Shown in pieces: positions 33,946 to 46,800 of a stretch of DNA of 60,000 nt. Source of the stretch: Owenia fusiformis. Taxonomy: Eukaryota; Annelida; Polychaeta; Sabellida; Oweniidae. Within the stretch, counting starts at the first letter, position 1. Every line of letters starts with the position of its first letter. Where the stretch lies: NCBI GenBank assembly GCA_903813345.2, contig CAIIXF020000011.1, positions 16,973,754-17,033,753 on the forward strand, given 5' to 3'. Under the pieces are notes generated by a model. That model worked only from the letters and a program-made list of their open reading frames with translations, was not told the origin of the DNA and searched no databases. A program made the position numbers and the translations under genes.

Positions 33946-34341
33946 CTGACACATGGAAAACAAAGCTGCTATCCTTTTAGAGGTCGCAACGGTACTGAAA
34001 ACCAGTACAGGTAAAATGTATGTAAGATAAAATGCCAATGCGCTGCCACCCCCACTTTGTTCCTAACTCTCTACATAGCTTCTCAAGTCTATATGCATAC
34101 ATGGTGCAAGACCGATTTGAACCCATACTGATGAACTTCACGAAATAGTGTGTAACTATCTTACGAATCAAGATGTATTTTTAGTTTTAAATTAAATGTA
34201 TTACACATTTCAAACCATTTCTCAACTGTATCAATAATGACTTATTCCGTCCCCACGTTATAGCAACTCTCCTACATCCGACTTACAAAAAGATGATAAG
34301 GGCTCTACGTATGTTAATATATATTTCGTTTATATTTAAAA
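33946..34341. other. Spacer, no exon seen
   Basis: Searched on the minus strand for a partner of the 33945 exon; none was found. Confidence 0.4.
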
Positions 34342-34975
34342 GGTATCGATATGGAGAACTGAATTCAACTATGTATTTCTCTTAAACCAATCATTGAAAA
34401 CATTCTGTAAAAAAACATGGTATTTTATGTAATGTTGACTGATTGACAACAATTTAATGCGAAAATTATTTAGAAATATTTTATATAACTGTTTTTTTAA
34501 CATTTTTTGTTTTTTTTGTTAGTGCAATTGTTTTTGCTCCTTTCTACCAATTCTCGAGAATGAAATAAAATGTCTTTCCGAACCTTGTTGGAGCAAAATA
34601 GCATATACGTCAACATGTTTTTAGACCTCTCAATGTTAAAGTTATACAAAGGAATTTTTGGTTGATCTTAAAAAAGTATTCAAAAAATTAAAACAAAATC
34701 CCCCCAAAATAGATAAAAATCATAATTTTTTTTTTATTTCATTAACAAGATACTTTTTTAAAATCAACCAAAATTTTCTTTGTACAATTACAATATTGAG
34801 AGACCTAAACATGTTGTGTTTATGTCGTTTTGTTACAATGATCATGCGAGGTTCGGAAAGATGTTTCATATCACTCTGGAAACATGATACCAAAAACAAA
34901 ACAAGTGTTTGATGTGATTTTAAAACAATATAGATAAAAGTATATCTATTTCAAAAAGTTCGCCATATCGATACC
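34342..34975. mobile_element. 634-bp hairpin MITE
   Basis: Ends AGGTATCGATATGGAGAACT and (inverted) AGTTCGCCATATCGATACC. Inner segments also pair: CCGAACCT...AACATGTTTTTAGACCTCTCA against their complements at 34790-34860. Confidence 0.8.
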
Positions 34976-35183
34976 CACTCTAAAATTAAAACTTACGAAA
35001 GGCACGTGAGTTCAGATTCTTTTATTTATTTGTTTCCTAAAACACTTTAGCAGAGAGCTTGTACTTTATTTTGTTCACAATTAAAAGCTTAGATACTATA
35101 TCACAAAATATTAAAGTTACAAATATAATACGAAATGTAGGTTATATTAATTCAACTTATTGTCAATGCCTTGTTGTTCGTAA

Positions 35184-35351
35184 ATGACTATTACAAACAT
35201 AATTCAGTTTTCTGGATCTGACGTTGACACTACAACTACACCGGAACTGCCAAACATAACTACAACCAAATCTGAGCCTGAGCATGAAGCTACTACACCC
35301 GAACTGCCAAACATGGACATCACACCTGAACTGCCAAACATGGACATCTAA
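35184..35351 (+). CDS. Small plus-strand ORF with TPELPN repeats
   Basis: 55 codons, ATG to TAA, made of three tandem repeats around the peptide TTPELPN (DNA unit acacc[g/c]gaactgccaaacat). Thr/Pro/Glu-rich, without signal peptide or known domain. It could be the last exon of a plus-strand gene, or only a short tandem repeat that happens to be open. An ATTAAA-like word follows within 50 bases. Confidence 0.25.
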   Translation: MTITNIIQFSGSDVDTTTTPELPNITTTKSEPEHEATTPELPNMDITPELPNMDI

Positions 35352-35479
35352 ATGTCTATGTAAATGTACGCATCGTGAAATTGGAAATTAAACGAAACAA
35401 TTAAAAAAACGACGTGTCTTTTATTTCCCCGGGGATTATCGTCGGTTGACCGGTTAATAATTTCAATACCGGTAAATGC

Positions 35480-35735
35480 TCAATCCCGTACCGAAACCGT
35501 ATAACCGGAATTACCGTCAGCCTCTATATCCTTTGATAAATTGTCATTTGTTGCCATTGGCTCAGAAACGTCAGTATATTCTATCGGGCTATCTCCGCAT
35601 GTGGAGCTTTTGTATTCAACTCTAAAGGTTTCTGTACTCGTAGTATCATGTTTGGTTGTACTCATTCCATTATATCTCAATGTAATCAGCGCCTCGAGTC
35701 TTGAACGCAGGTGTACCATCTATCTTGAGAAGCTC
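35480..35735 (-). pseudogene. Frameshifted FN3-like exon
   Basis: After a good acceptor (ACTTTTATTTCAG, exon from 35735) the phase-1 reading is LLKIDGTPAFKTRGADYIEI followed by a stop. The FN3-like pattern continues in the next frame as YNGMSTTKHDTT...FRVEYKSS... to SGYTVSV. One indel near 35680 therefore breaks a fibronectin III exon. The preceding EGF-like exon ends in the matching phase. Its 3' end has no clear donor. Confidence 0.5.
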
Positions 35736-36038
35736 TGAAATAAAAGTATAACTCGATCATATTTGGATATTCAACAATTATGCCAAAATTACAGCCAATG
35801 AGATTTTGCCACAATAAGCAATTCCAAAACGTGTACTGCAATTTAATTCCCCTTAAGACTGACTTATAACAGCAATTTGTACACTCTTCCGAGGTATGCT
35901 TCGTGAGACAAAATACAATCAAGGGCACCTTGGTTGCAACCCTATTTTGTATAATCGTGTGTTCTCATAGAAGGCTCCTTTTCAACTTCAATTGTCTTAC
36001 TGAGGTCCGTTTCAACGAACGAAATGCAAATAATTTAC

Positions 36039-36182
36039 CTTTGTCACAGCCGTAATTTGGAAAGAAGTTGTCCCTGCAATCACCCTCACAAAAACCATCA
36101 TTTCCTTTACAATTATCTATTATCTTACAATATCTCGTACATTTATACGCACAGTTGATTCCATATTCTCCAGCCCCGCATC
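36039..36182 (-). CDS. EGF-like exon, 48 codons
   Basis: Acceptor TTATTTTAG, donor AAAG|GTAAAT, phase 1-1. The peptide has eight cysteines with the sequence CGAGEYGINCAYKC, CTRYCK, DNC, GFCEGDC and YGCDK, similar to MEGF/laminin-type EGF repeats that often follow an FTP domain and precede FN3 domains in invertebrate receptors. It lies 1.3 kb downstream of gene A's stop, so it is not part of gene A. It is in phase with the FN3-like pseudo-exon at 35735 and would also accept the FTP exon type found at 33945. Confidence 0.6.
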
Positions 36183-36249
36183 CTAAAATAATTCTAATAT
36201 AATATTTTAAAATAACTGTATAGTATGCCGGGAACCTTTCTTATAGTCG

Positions 36250-36470
36250 AATAAGCCTGGTACCAACACCCCTCTGGTAGATTGGTACAAAGAGATCAAA
36301 CGAGACAAAACGAGATAATATCGAGACTTAAATTAGATTGGTATATTAGACAAGGGTAGTATGTCGAGATAAAACTATATAAAATCGAGACTAAATGAGA
36401 TAAAACGAGGTTAAATCGAATCAAGACCAATCTCTCGAGTATATAAGGGGACCTTCCGCAATACCATACG
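36250..36470. repeat. CGAGATAAAA-rich repeat at edge of duplication unit A
   Basis: Repeated ACGAGATAAAACGAG words between inverted TTGGTAC/GACCAATC phrases. The same block occurs at 49567-49790, just at the lower boundary of unit B, so it marks both lower boundaries of the tandem duplication. Confidence 0.7.
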
Positions 36471-36479
36471 TCTGATGGC

Positions 36480-37492
36480 TACAAATGTGTTAAGTATTCA
36501 TAATACAACAATATAAATGGTAAATGATGGATAGTACCTCATGCTTATTTGATAAAAAAAACTGTTGAGTATGGTATAACGTCCGTTCCTATCTCGAAAA
36601 TGAGTAATAGGAAATGTTTTTGGACGATGATTAATCTCGATGGTAAGTGTTGTATTTAAATCGAAGTATGCAAAATGCAACTAAACTCCAGATGCCTCTG
36701 GGTCTATTTACATTCACTAGTCTTTTAGTGTCATTGATTCATTGTGAATGTTAAATGTTTTTGTTAGCCCAAAATATTCAGAGATATGGCTTAGTGTTTC
36801 CAATTATTTTTGATGTTTCTAGGACTTGATGATTGGTAGGGGTCCTCTCCCTTTTCTTGAAGTTTTTTTGTCACAGAATGAATTCACTTGTTTAGTCACG
36901 TGTAGGACACGGACCAATCCGAAAGCGAGATATATGAAAGTGATATAATAATCATGTAAGATATCGTGTTTTTAAATATGGCATTGGCTTCGCAAGGATG
37001 TCGACCCTTGATACAAATGTTTACTTTCCCTATAACTGGTGCGCGAGTAGTTGTTTTATTTTTTTCGGCGCTGTGTACTGTAACAATTTTTGGTACTTTC
37101 TCCTTGGGACTAACATGCATATTTACTTCAACATCCAATTAACCACCCGTGATTTATTGTTATTTATTGTCATGTAAAAGTAGTTATATATAGTTGTAGA
37201 TACCGGGCAATTTCAATTACCGATCGTTTGCTATGATAAATAATTAAGTCAGAAAGTTTTTTTTATTTTTACCTCATGCTACGCCGTTCGACTTGCATAT
37301 TTATAATTGTTTTACCAAGTGTTCGTTGAACAGTCTTTTCATTCAGTATCAAACAGTATTTCACTGAACTTGTTTGTATATCAAGTTTCAGTTTTTTGCA
37401 TATCTTGATATTTTCTGGTATTGCATATTAGTTTGCATTATCATGACAACTGTTTCATGTAGACACGGTTCTTTTAATCGTTAACATTATGT
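36480..37492. other. Gene A downstream region
   Basis: Conserved with 49800-50817. The first AATAAA words on the minus strand after the stop codon lie at about 37152-37166, some 330 bases downstream. They are conserved in the gene B copy, so they are the likely polyadenylation signals. Confidence 0.5.
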
Positions 37493-37802
37493 TCAATGTC
37501 TTTTAAGTTTCTCATAAATATGGTTATCATCTGAGTAATCATATTGAACGCTATCTGGCTGGTCTAAATGCATCTGTTGTCCGTTGGTGTGTGGCATTTG
37601 CTCCTTTGCCTTTGGACCAATATTAACGTAGTCATTGTCTATGTGTACAGGTGCATCAAGAATGCTGTCATACACATGCGGCTGAGGGGGCTGCAGCTCA
37701 ATCTCATTGTAAACTGATGAGTTCTGTCCAGTTTCCCCTGTTCGGACTGGTTCCAAATATCCAGTATCCGTGTCAGAAGGAGTTTCTCGTTTTGCCAAGT
37801 TT
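37493..37802 (-). CDS. Gene A exon 12: cytoplasmic tail and stop
   Basis: Acceptor TTATTTTAG at 37804-37803, completing a split Arg codon. Tyrosine motifs seen: YLEP (858), YNEI (874), YDSI (887), YVNI (901), YDY (930/932) and YEKL (939). YNEI and YDSI are nine residues apart, an ITAM-like pair; YVNI fits the pY-x-N-x pattern bound by Grb2-type SH2 domains (known). Signalling is inferred only. Confidence 0.85.
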
Positions 37803-40800
37803 CTAAAATAAATGACCAACTTGCAGATTGACATTGATCATGAAACAAAAGAAAACAGATAGGGTAATTTACCTTCATAGGACAGAGTAATTTTCCATAG
37901 TCTAGTAATCATGTAACACTAGCACATAATATTAAGAAAGCACTATTCAAACAGCGGTTTATTCAATAACTAATGACATTGATAATCTACATCGTTCATA
38001 TACACATGTTATAATTTATCTATATCTAATGCTTAAAAACACACCTTTTATTTCTTTTAAGCAGCACAACAGTGATACTGACCAATATCAGGAAAAACAG
38101 CAGGCCAACTACCGTTCCCCCTACGATTGCACCAACATTACTTACGGGTGAAAGAGGCGCTGGAAACGAAGTTATAGCATATCGCACCTATTGTTGCTTG
38201 ATTGTTATAGTTATGATTGAACGTCCTGAGTTTGGCGGAAGGACTCGAACATGAGCATAACATAATACAAATGATAATAATAATTAAATATAACTGTGTA
38301 CTTCCATTTTGAATGTTATCTTGATAAAGCTAATTAGATAATCAGCGAAACGTCGAAAATAAAACTTTTTACTCTGAAGTATATGATTTTAAGTTATTAA
38401 TAATACCCTCTTTTAATTCGATTTCAAGAAATCTTACGTTTTGATAAAGTTGTTACTGTAACTGATGAACCCTGCCCCTCACTAACAGTTACAGCTGCAA
38501 CCTTGATGTCATATGTAGAATCATGATGGAGATTTTCTAGGGTCAGGTTAGTGGTAGTTGTTAATTCGATTTTTTCTTCATTCTTTGTTGTTTGTGTACT
38601 TATGTGTCTTACGATATAGTGCCTAATGATACCGTGGGGAATTTTAGGTTCCTCCCATATTAATGTAATACTGCATGTGGTTATTCCGGCTTTCGGCGCA
38701 TCAAGATTGTGCACAATTGTTGGAGCTAAAAGTACATTATTAATGTATAGTTACTACATGTAGTCCTATACTTATGTTCATGTATATTTAATCTTTACGC
38801 ATAATAGTCTTGTTTCACGTTACATACCGTGTATGACACATAAGTGCCACAAGTGCCAAAAGTAAAGGGCCAACAATTGTTACAGAAACCAAAACCAAAA
38901 AGTTTGAAGTTGCCTACAACTATCTTGTATCTTCCAAAGTCCAAAACAATAACAAATATTATGAATTGTAAAAATACGAATTTCCCAAATTATGATATAA
39001 ATGAAAATTTTTCAAACAAACACTCTTCAATCAAGGTTTTCTTTGTTCACAAATTACTGTTAATGTATAACAAAATTAGACGAGCACATATCCAACACAA
39101 CTTACGTCCTTCTGGAGTTCGTACACTAATTCGGGCTTCATTTCCAACTTCAACAGTAACTGCCATTATTCCAAATGTATAGTGAGTGTAACCATTTAAT
39201 CCAGTAACTATATATTCTTGTGTGGTAGATCGGACTCTAACATTTGCAGCAGGAGGATTTACTATAACATATTCTCGTATAATACCATTTCGCTTTGTAG
39301 GAGGGGTCCATGTTAAATGCACAGTAGTGTAGTTAATTGGAGCAGCACTAAAACTGGATACATTCCCGGGTGCTAAAATAGGAAATAGGACATATCCTGA
39401 GGTTCTCTATTAAACTCATTGATGATACATGTTGTGCCTTAATTTCTAAGAATATATTTGATAGATATGCAATGGTCAAGAATAACACAAACCACATTGT
39501 GAAAACATCTATTTTTGAAGGAAGTATCTGAACTATCATTGTAAGATCGAGATATATCGGCCTGTGTGGAAAACACAAGATCGCACCCATTTCTATTATT
39601 GATAAAATACAGACTTAAAGATACAAAAAGAAGTGAGTAGTTAAAAAACAAAAGTAATGTTAGTCGCATTCACTAAACTGATAACCTACATTTGGCATTC
39701 AGAATTGTTTAGAATTATCGAAGACATTTGCAAATCTAAATATCTAAGCACGATGCCAAAGGGAAATGTGTAATGTAATGGAACCTAACAAGAAAAAGCA
39801 AACTCTAGGTGTATACCAGTCATATGAAAAACAAACCATACCCCATCTATTCCAAAACCATGATCTAACGTAAGACGAACATATGTCTAATATCCCCTTT
39901 TCCCCAACCATTCAATAACCAATATCACAATCCAAAACCATAACACCATAGGAAGTGTCAATCATATTGAAGTAATTGAAATAAATGTTGAAGAAAAAAT
40001 CAAAAATTGATATACTCATTACATGAAAAATAGTTGTAGATACAAGACAGTGTAAAATATACAACTCACACAATATCGAGCATTCAGGCTCAAATTGTGT
40101 GGGATCGACAAAATCAAGTGATGTGATGCATATAGCTTTGAATATTGCTCCATATATCAAACAAATGTATTTTGATTCCAAAATTTTGGAGGAGACGATA
40201 TAATAATGTGGTCGTATCTTTCTATATATTTGAACATTATATTTGAATTAGTAAATCCGGTGTCAGAGTAAATATAGTCTCTCTGAATATCCGGGGGACC
40301 ATACCCCTCTGGACATGGTGCCCTAGGGTGTGTGGCCTTAACCGGACCATATTTTCTGTATTGGTGAACAATATAACCAAGGACTATATATACTGGCGGA
40401 CTATAAATACGTTGACATATATAAACGTTGAAACCGGGTTCAATTACTTGCCTGCTTCTAGAGTACATTCTGAGACTGGATCACTCCACGGACCACTCCC
40501 TACACTGGTGTATGCTCTCACCCGTATGCTATAGTTTGTATATGGTTCTAAGTCTCTGATTATAAAAGTTTCAACAGCGATTGATGACTTTCTCGCTGTA
40601 GTGTGATTCTGAATTGTATCTGTACTAGTATTCAAGTTGTGTATATAGCATTCATATGTTGTTATTCGCCCATTTGGTCTTCGAAGTGTGTTAAAGATAA
40701 CTATCAATGATCTCCTTTGTGGAATTAAAATTAAATTCGTAGGTGCATCACTAGGACCTGCAATACATTAGATATCTTTGCTTATATCAGATATTTATAA

Positions 40801-43800
40801 AGCTTTTAACCTTTAACACGCATAGGATACCGTTTTGTCCTTTGATCAGAACACTGACATCAAGAAGTCAGTATCAAGCTCAACAATATGTCTCTATATA
40901 CACTCCCCCCATAAGTTTGGCAACCTTTTTCCTCATTGAACTACGTGTCTAAGCCTCTTTACCGTTGAATTTTTATTTACTTAACCTGCGATGAAAATAC
41001 TTATACTATTGATGAAAACATAATTTGACTTTAATTTTTTTCCTCAATTACAAAAGGTCGAAAATTGATGATGAATTTGATGAATTTTTGAAAATCGACA
41101 TTCCCATGTTAACCAATGGGAAATGGTAGGTTTGTCCCAAGTCATATGACAGAATATCCATCCATCCGAGTCCTTGCAAAAAATACGAATTAGGCAGGCA
41201 ATTGAATTTGCTAACTTTATTTAACAAAAATTGATATGTTTCTTCAGGTTCAACAAAGTTATAGGGCTTTAAAGTCAAAATTGTTTTTCAAAAAACCTCT
41301 CCCATTGAACTAACACAGGAGACGAAAAATTATTTCAAACATGAGTTTGAAGCGCTGTAACTTTAATATTCATCAAATAAACTAAACACTTAGTGTTAAA
41401 AAAGTAAGACAATTCAATTTTCTATATAAAATATTTTTTGCTGATTCTTTTACTGAAAAGATATCCTGATTTCTGATTTGCCCCGAACCCTCCATTTCCC
41501 ATTGGATTACATGGGAATGACGATTTTCAAAAAATCATCAAACTTATCATCAATTTGGAGGTGTTGGAAATAAAGTCTAGTTACGTTTCCATCAATATTA
41601 TAAGTTATTTCATCGCCTGTTAAGTAAATAAAAATGCAAACATAAAGAGGCTTTAACACGTACATTGTAGTTCAATGGGGAAAAAAGGTTGCCAAACTTA
41701 TGGAGGGGAGTGTAGGTCCACAGAGAAACAAATCCAAGGTGATTATATTAATTTTTAGTCGATGATCAACCATTGAAATGATGTTCATTGTTAAAAAGTG
41801 AAATGCAGACATACTCTGAGATACTATCCACTGAAGTATTAAATATTGGCGCAGAAATATATTATCATCACCAGTTCCATCTACAACAATGCCATTACGC
41901 AATAACCAAACGATATGCCTGATTTCCAAAATTGTTCTAAATCTTCGTCATAATCACACTTTTACGATTGTGTATGTGATGACATATGCCTGAGTATTCA
42001 TAATCTTAAAAAATATTATATCTAATTGTTGACGTAGCTATCTTGAACAGAAATACTGTGTTGTCAGTACGCAAAAATGATCTCAAGTGAAAGGTAAACC
42101 AGTCGACGATCAAAGGCCTAAAAAGGAATGAAACGTCACCCCCTTTCCAAACAGACAGACAATCACCAGCAAATCAACTATTAAAACATTTTCCATAAGT
42201 TTCCATACTATATGAATGGCATATATCAAGGCATGAATGGATCCTAATTTATTCCTTAAATTATAATGGCTCGGAAATCTATGACAAATCTAATGTTTTT
42301 AAGTCGTCAAACAGAAACATACACGGGGATGTTAGTTCGCAGGTATATATATGAAATGCTGAAAGTGATTAGGACTTACGTGTTTCTACCGTGGAAAAAC
42401 AATTGTCACTCGGAGGACTTATTAGATTTCGGAGTTCTGCAACAACCCGTACACAATATGACATTCCGGGACATAAATTCGTTATATTAACTCCGTGTCT
42501 ATTTCCAGAATATTCCACTTGACCAATACTTCCCGTTCCACTTGTTAAAGATACGCTGTATCTTTCTACACCATTCTCACTTGTTGAGTTAGTCCAGGTA
42601 ATATAAATGTGATAGGGTGACCAGGTTGCAGAAGCCTTTTCCAACATCAGCTTTCCAGGCCGACTGGGTGCTAAGAAGCAAGGCATTTAGATGAATAATC
42701 AATTATATTGTTAACATACGATATCATTTTCTTTATTCCGATTTGAAATATGGATGTTGTGCACGTGAAATCGCCATTGGAAAATAACATATTCATTTCT
42801 TACTTGTCAATTGACCTGCGCCTCCATTTGCAAGAACTTCTCTACTCTCCTCCGCTCCCACAATAGACCTCACGCTAATATTATACAACCTTCCAGGATA
42901 TAAGTCGGTTATTCTGAATAAGTTTGTATCCATCGATGAAAGAAACGAATTTAGTTCATTTTCGGTAGCTGGTATAATGAAAATCCGATATCCATGATAA
43001 CCTCCAACGGGTGCTCTTTCTAGCGTCCATCGCACTTGTATGGCTGTATCATTAATAGCAGTGGCTAGGACACTTTCAGCTATAGGTGCCAATGGTTCTA
43101 ATGAAATTATATGATACGTTAGCAATATGGATATTATAAACTAAAAGCTACTGACCAACTTGTAAATGACCAAATTGAATAAAGAATTTACATATACATG
43201 TATGTGTGAACTTATATATGATAAGAAAGAGCTAAGACAGAAATTCATCATATTTAAACATATCGTTTTATTTTTTATAAGGATGAGATGGTTTTCATTT
43301 TGGCTTATGCCTGTAGCGTCTTCAATGGAGAAAAAACTATTTATTCTAATCGAATCAACTTATTTCAGTTTAAAATAGATTACATTTTCTGTCCAGGCAT
43401 GCTCTCGCAATAAGTTGGTCAAAAATATGTTTTAGGTTTCATTCACCTTTCTTCGCCATTAGTTGAAGTCATTTATGAATTTTTAGTTGTAATATACATA
43501 AGCCTTGTAAATCCACAAATGATATTATTTTTACAATGTAAATTTAATGAACAGCATTATAGGTGACACAGATAATGGTGTCAGTCAACTGTGTTGATGA
43601 GATTTAATCTGATTATGCGGCGAATGTTTTAAAATTAGTATTTTCTTCTTTAAATAAACATGTTTGATATGTACTAGTTGTCTCAGGTGTGGCCTAAGTT
43701 TCACTTCAGACAGAATGTATATCAGTGTTAATACAAGTATTTATCATTTTTAATATTTTGTCATAACCCGTATAAACAATCCGAAAGTTTCGGTTGGTAT

Positions 43801-46800
43801 TTTTTAAATGCATTTTTTTGTAAATAAACTTGAATAACATAAAAAGGAATTACTTGTAAATTGTGAAGTCTGAAGTATACGACTAAATTGTTGAATATCC
43901 TCATCTTTTGCAACAGCTCTGACATTAACAGTTATATTTGTAGCTGGGGTGAGATTGCTCAACGTTATGGACCTCTCTTGCCGTCCGAGGTTTATAGGTG
44001 GCGTTAGTGAACCAACACCGATTGGGTCATAATGCACCTCATAACCAGTATAATTTCCAATCAACGGCTCTTCCCAACTTATGATGATAGTTGTTTCATC
44101 GATTGCTCTACTGGTTATGCTACTAGGAGGAAATGGTTCTGAAAATTAAATTAACACTTGGTAATAATGAAGGAAAACAGACATTTGTGTTTTAGTCACT
44201 GTTCTTCAATGATAAAGTCGTCTGCTGAATTGATGTTTTGCAATCAAAACGTTAGGCTTTCTGAAGAATTAAATGTATACAACAGTGACAGTCTATTGAA
44301 AAAAACTATTTTTGACGAATGTAATTCTTCTCATCACCCAGAATATCTAAACAATAGTTTGTTAAGCTACGAGGTAATACGTCGTGTCATTTAGGATACA
44401 TATATTTCAATATTTCATGAAGTTTATAGATATAGCAATATTATTCACGATATTTGCTAACAAAAGAACGTTTCCCAAATCCCATAGCCTGTCTAAATTA
44501 CATACCCTAAATTGTTTAAGCTTAAACGTGGCCATTGGTTAAAGTGTGCCTACTTGTTAATGAATACTTTGTGCTTGATTGTTCGGCCGCCGTATAGCCC
44601 TCATATGTAACCTCGGTCCAAACAGAATAACGCACACCAGCATTCAATCCTGTCAGATTAACATTTTCATTGTTATTAGTAACGTCATTGTATTGAGTAT
44701 CTTTACCGAATAGCTGGTACCGTACTGTTAATCTCCGGTGTTCGATTTTTGGCTTTTCCCATACGACTAACATGGATGTTTCCATCACGTCACTGATATT
44801 GAAGTTGGTAATTGGACCGGGACCTAAAGTAGTAATGTTCAATTCAATTTATCAAATCATATGGCATTGTTTTAATTGTGTGATTCAAGTAAAATTTAAT
44901 TGTAAAATGTAAATAGTAAATTGAATAGATCTTTACCTGTAGTCACAAGTGGTGTTGAATTTGTGCAGCTGGAACTGTTTTGGTCTGGTCCACCTGATCG
45001 TATTACGGAATACACACAAAATGTGTAATTTGTAAATGGAGACAGTTTATCGATAGTATGTTCTGTTGGGAAGAACTCCTCACCACTGCAAGGAAATACC
45101 TCTTCTTTTAATATGGAGTTGTGCTCATACAAGGCTATATAATGTGTAGCGCCTGTATTGGTGTTGGCTACAGCAAGACTAATCGAAGTTGATGAAGTTC
45201 CATATCTTGCACGAACTGCAAGCGGTTTCTCTGGAACTGACATATTGTAAAGAATTAAAGAATAAGGGAAACGATCCCCCGCAACCCGAAATGTGACATG
45301 ATGCAAAAAGAAAACACGTCTAACTCTCCCTTTAGCACTGGTTAATAAGAATCTAGACACATTACTTGTTTTCTACTTTATGAATGAAATGGACAAACGT
45401 TTCATAGGCATCTGGTTTGTCGTAGCAGCCGTAAAACGTTAAGTAGTAGACATTTATAAATGGAACTATGATCGTGTAAGGTAAGTTCATAAATAAAACA
45501 CAAGATGCTCATCAATACTGGCAACCGAGATACATCATCAGTAGTCTCCCTTCCTCGGATTTCGGGGGCTATGCAATGGGACTTTGCCCATGCTCCGACT
45601 ATATCCGATTATTATCTGGAAGGTGCCCCCAGCAGAGGTTAAACCTCCACCTGTATCTCTAACGGTTGCCATAGATGGTACTTGCATACTGTTAAGATAC
45701 TGGTATTAGAATAACTCCTCGTTGGTGATTTGTAATATACAGGGTGGTCAAAAACGGAAACCCTGTCGCAATTTTCCTCATATCTTTATCATTTTAGAAA
45801 ATTGCCCCCTGATATTTAGCACATGTGTACTACATTATTCAATTTCCTACCGGGCCACTATATTTCATGACCATCAAATCGATAGTCACAATGTTACAGC
45901 ACTTTCAACAAAATGCTCCAGTGGCAAATATTGGACATTTGGTAAACCTGCACCCATCATCCAAAATGTCCCTACCTAATTTCAACCTGTGGTGATACAC
46001 CAAAAAGAGTTTACGGGAATAAATCCAGGTGAACTGCAGACCTCAAAAAGGAGATGATCCATGTCATTCGGGCCATACCTGCTGAAAAATGTAGTCAGAT
46101 CGTTGACAACCTTTTTCAGATTTGCCAGATGGTGGCCACACTGGGACATCTTGTTCAAAGTGCAATTGTGACTATCAATCTGATGGTCATGGAATATGGT
46201 TAGCTGGTAGAAAATTGAATGTTGTACAAATGTTTTAATATCCTGGAGTAATTACCTAAAATAACAAAGATATGAGGAAAATGCAGCGTTTTCTTTTTTG
46301 ACCACACTGTAGTTGGACATTTTCCTACCAAAGATTAACATCATTTATTAATTATTTATTCTTATCGTTAAAGTCCCCGATAAATCGGGCTACGTATACC
46401 GCCGTGTTTACATTAGGGGATTAGAAGAGTTTATTTTTTATTTAGGTATGCAAGCTACGTATATCAATATTAGGCCTTCATTCATGTACTCGTGTGCATG
46501 TAATCAGCATGTAAACCAGGCTATTCAAGTATAATGTACACTATTTATGTGTGTACTACATACAATACAATTCCCTGGGAAACAAAACACAAATACGTTT
46601 TATATGTTCAAAATGAGCCATTTGATTGATGCAAACACTAAATAGCTTCATAAATAACATCTACAAAGTATATCTAATAGTTATTTTCAATTTCAATGTT
46701 GAAACTTCCCTGGTTAAGATTATATGGGAAATCATCACGAGACGAAGATCGTTCGCCTTCCTGGCTTACCTCTGAATCGTGTACCGGGCAATCTCTTTAT

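Noticed and set aside
36896-37138. 80-codon minus frame conserved in both units (also 50217-50441)
   Set aside because: Its reading frame breaks differently in the two copies, so conservation reflects the duplication, not coding.
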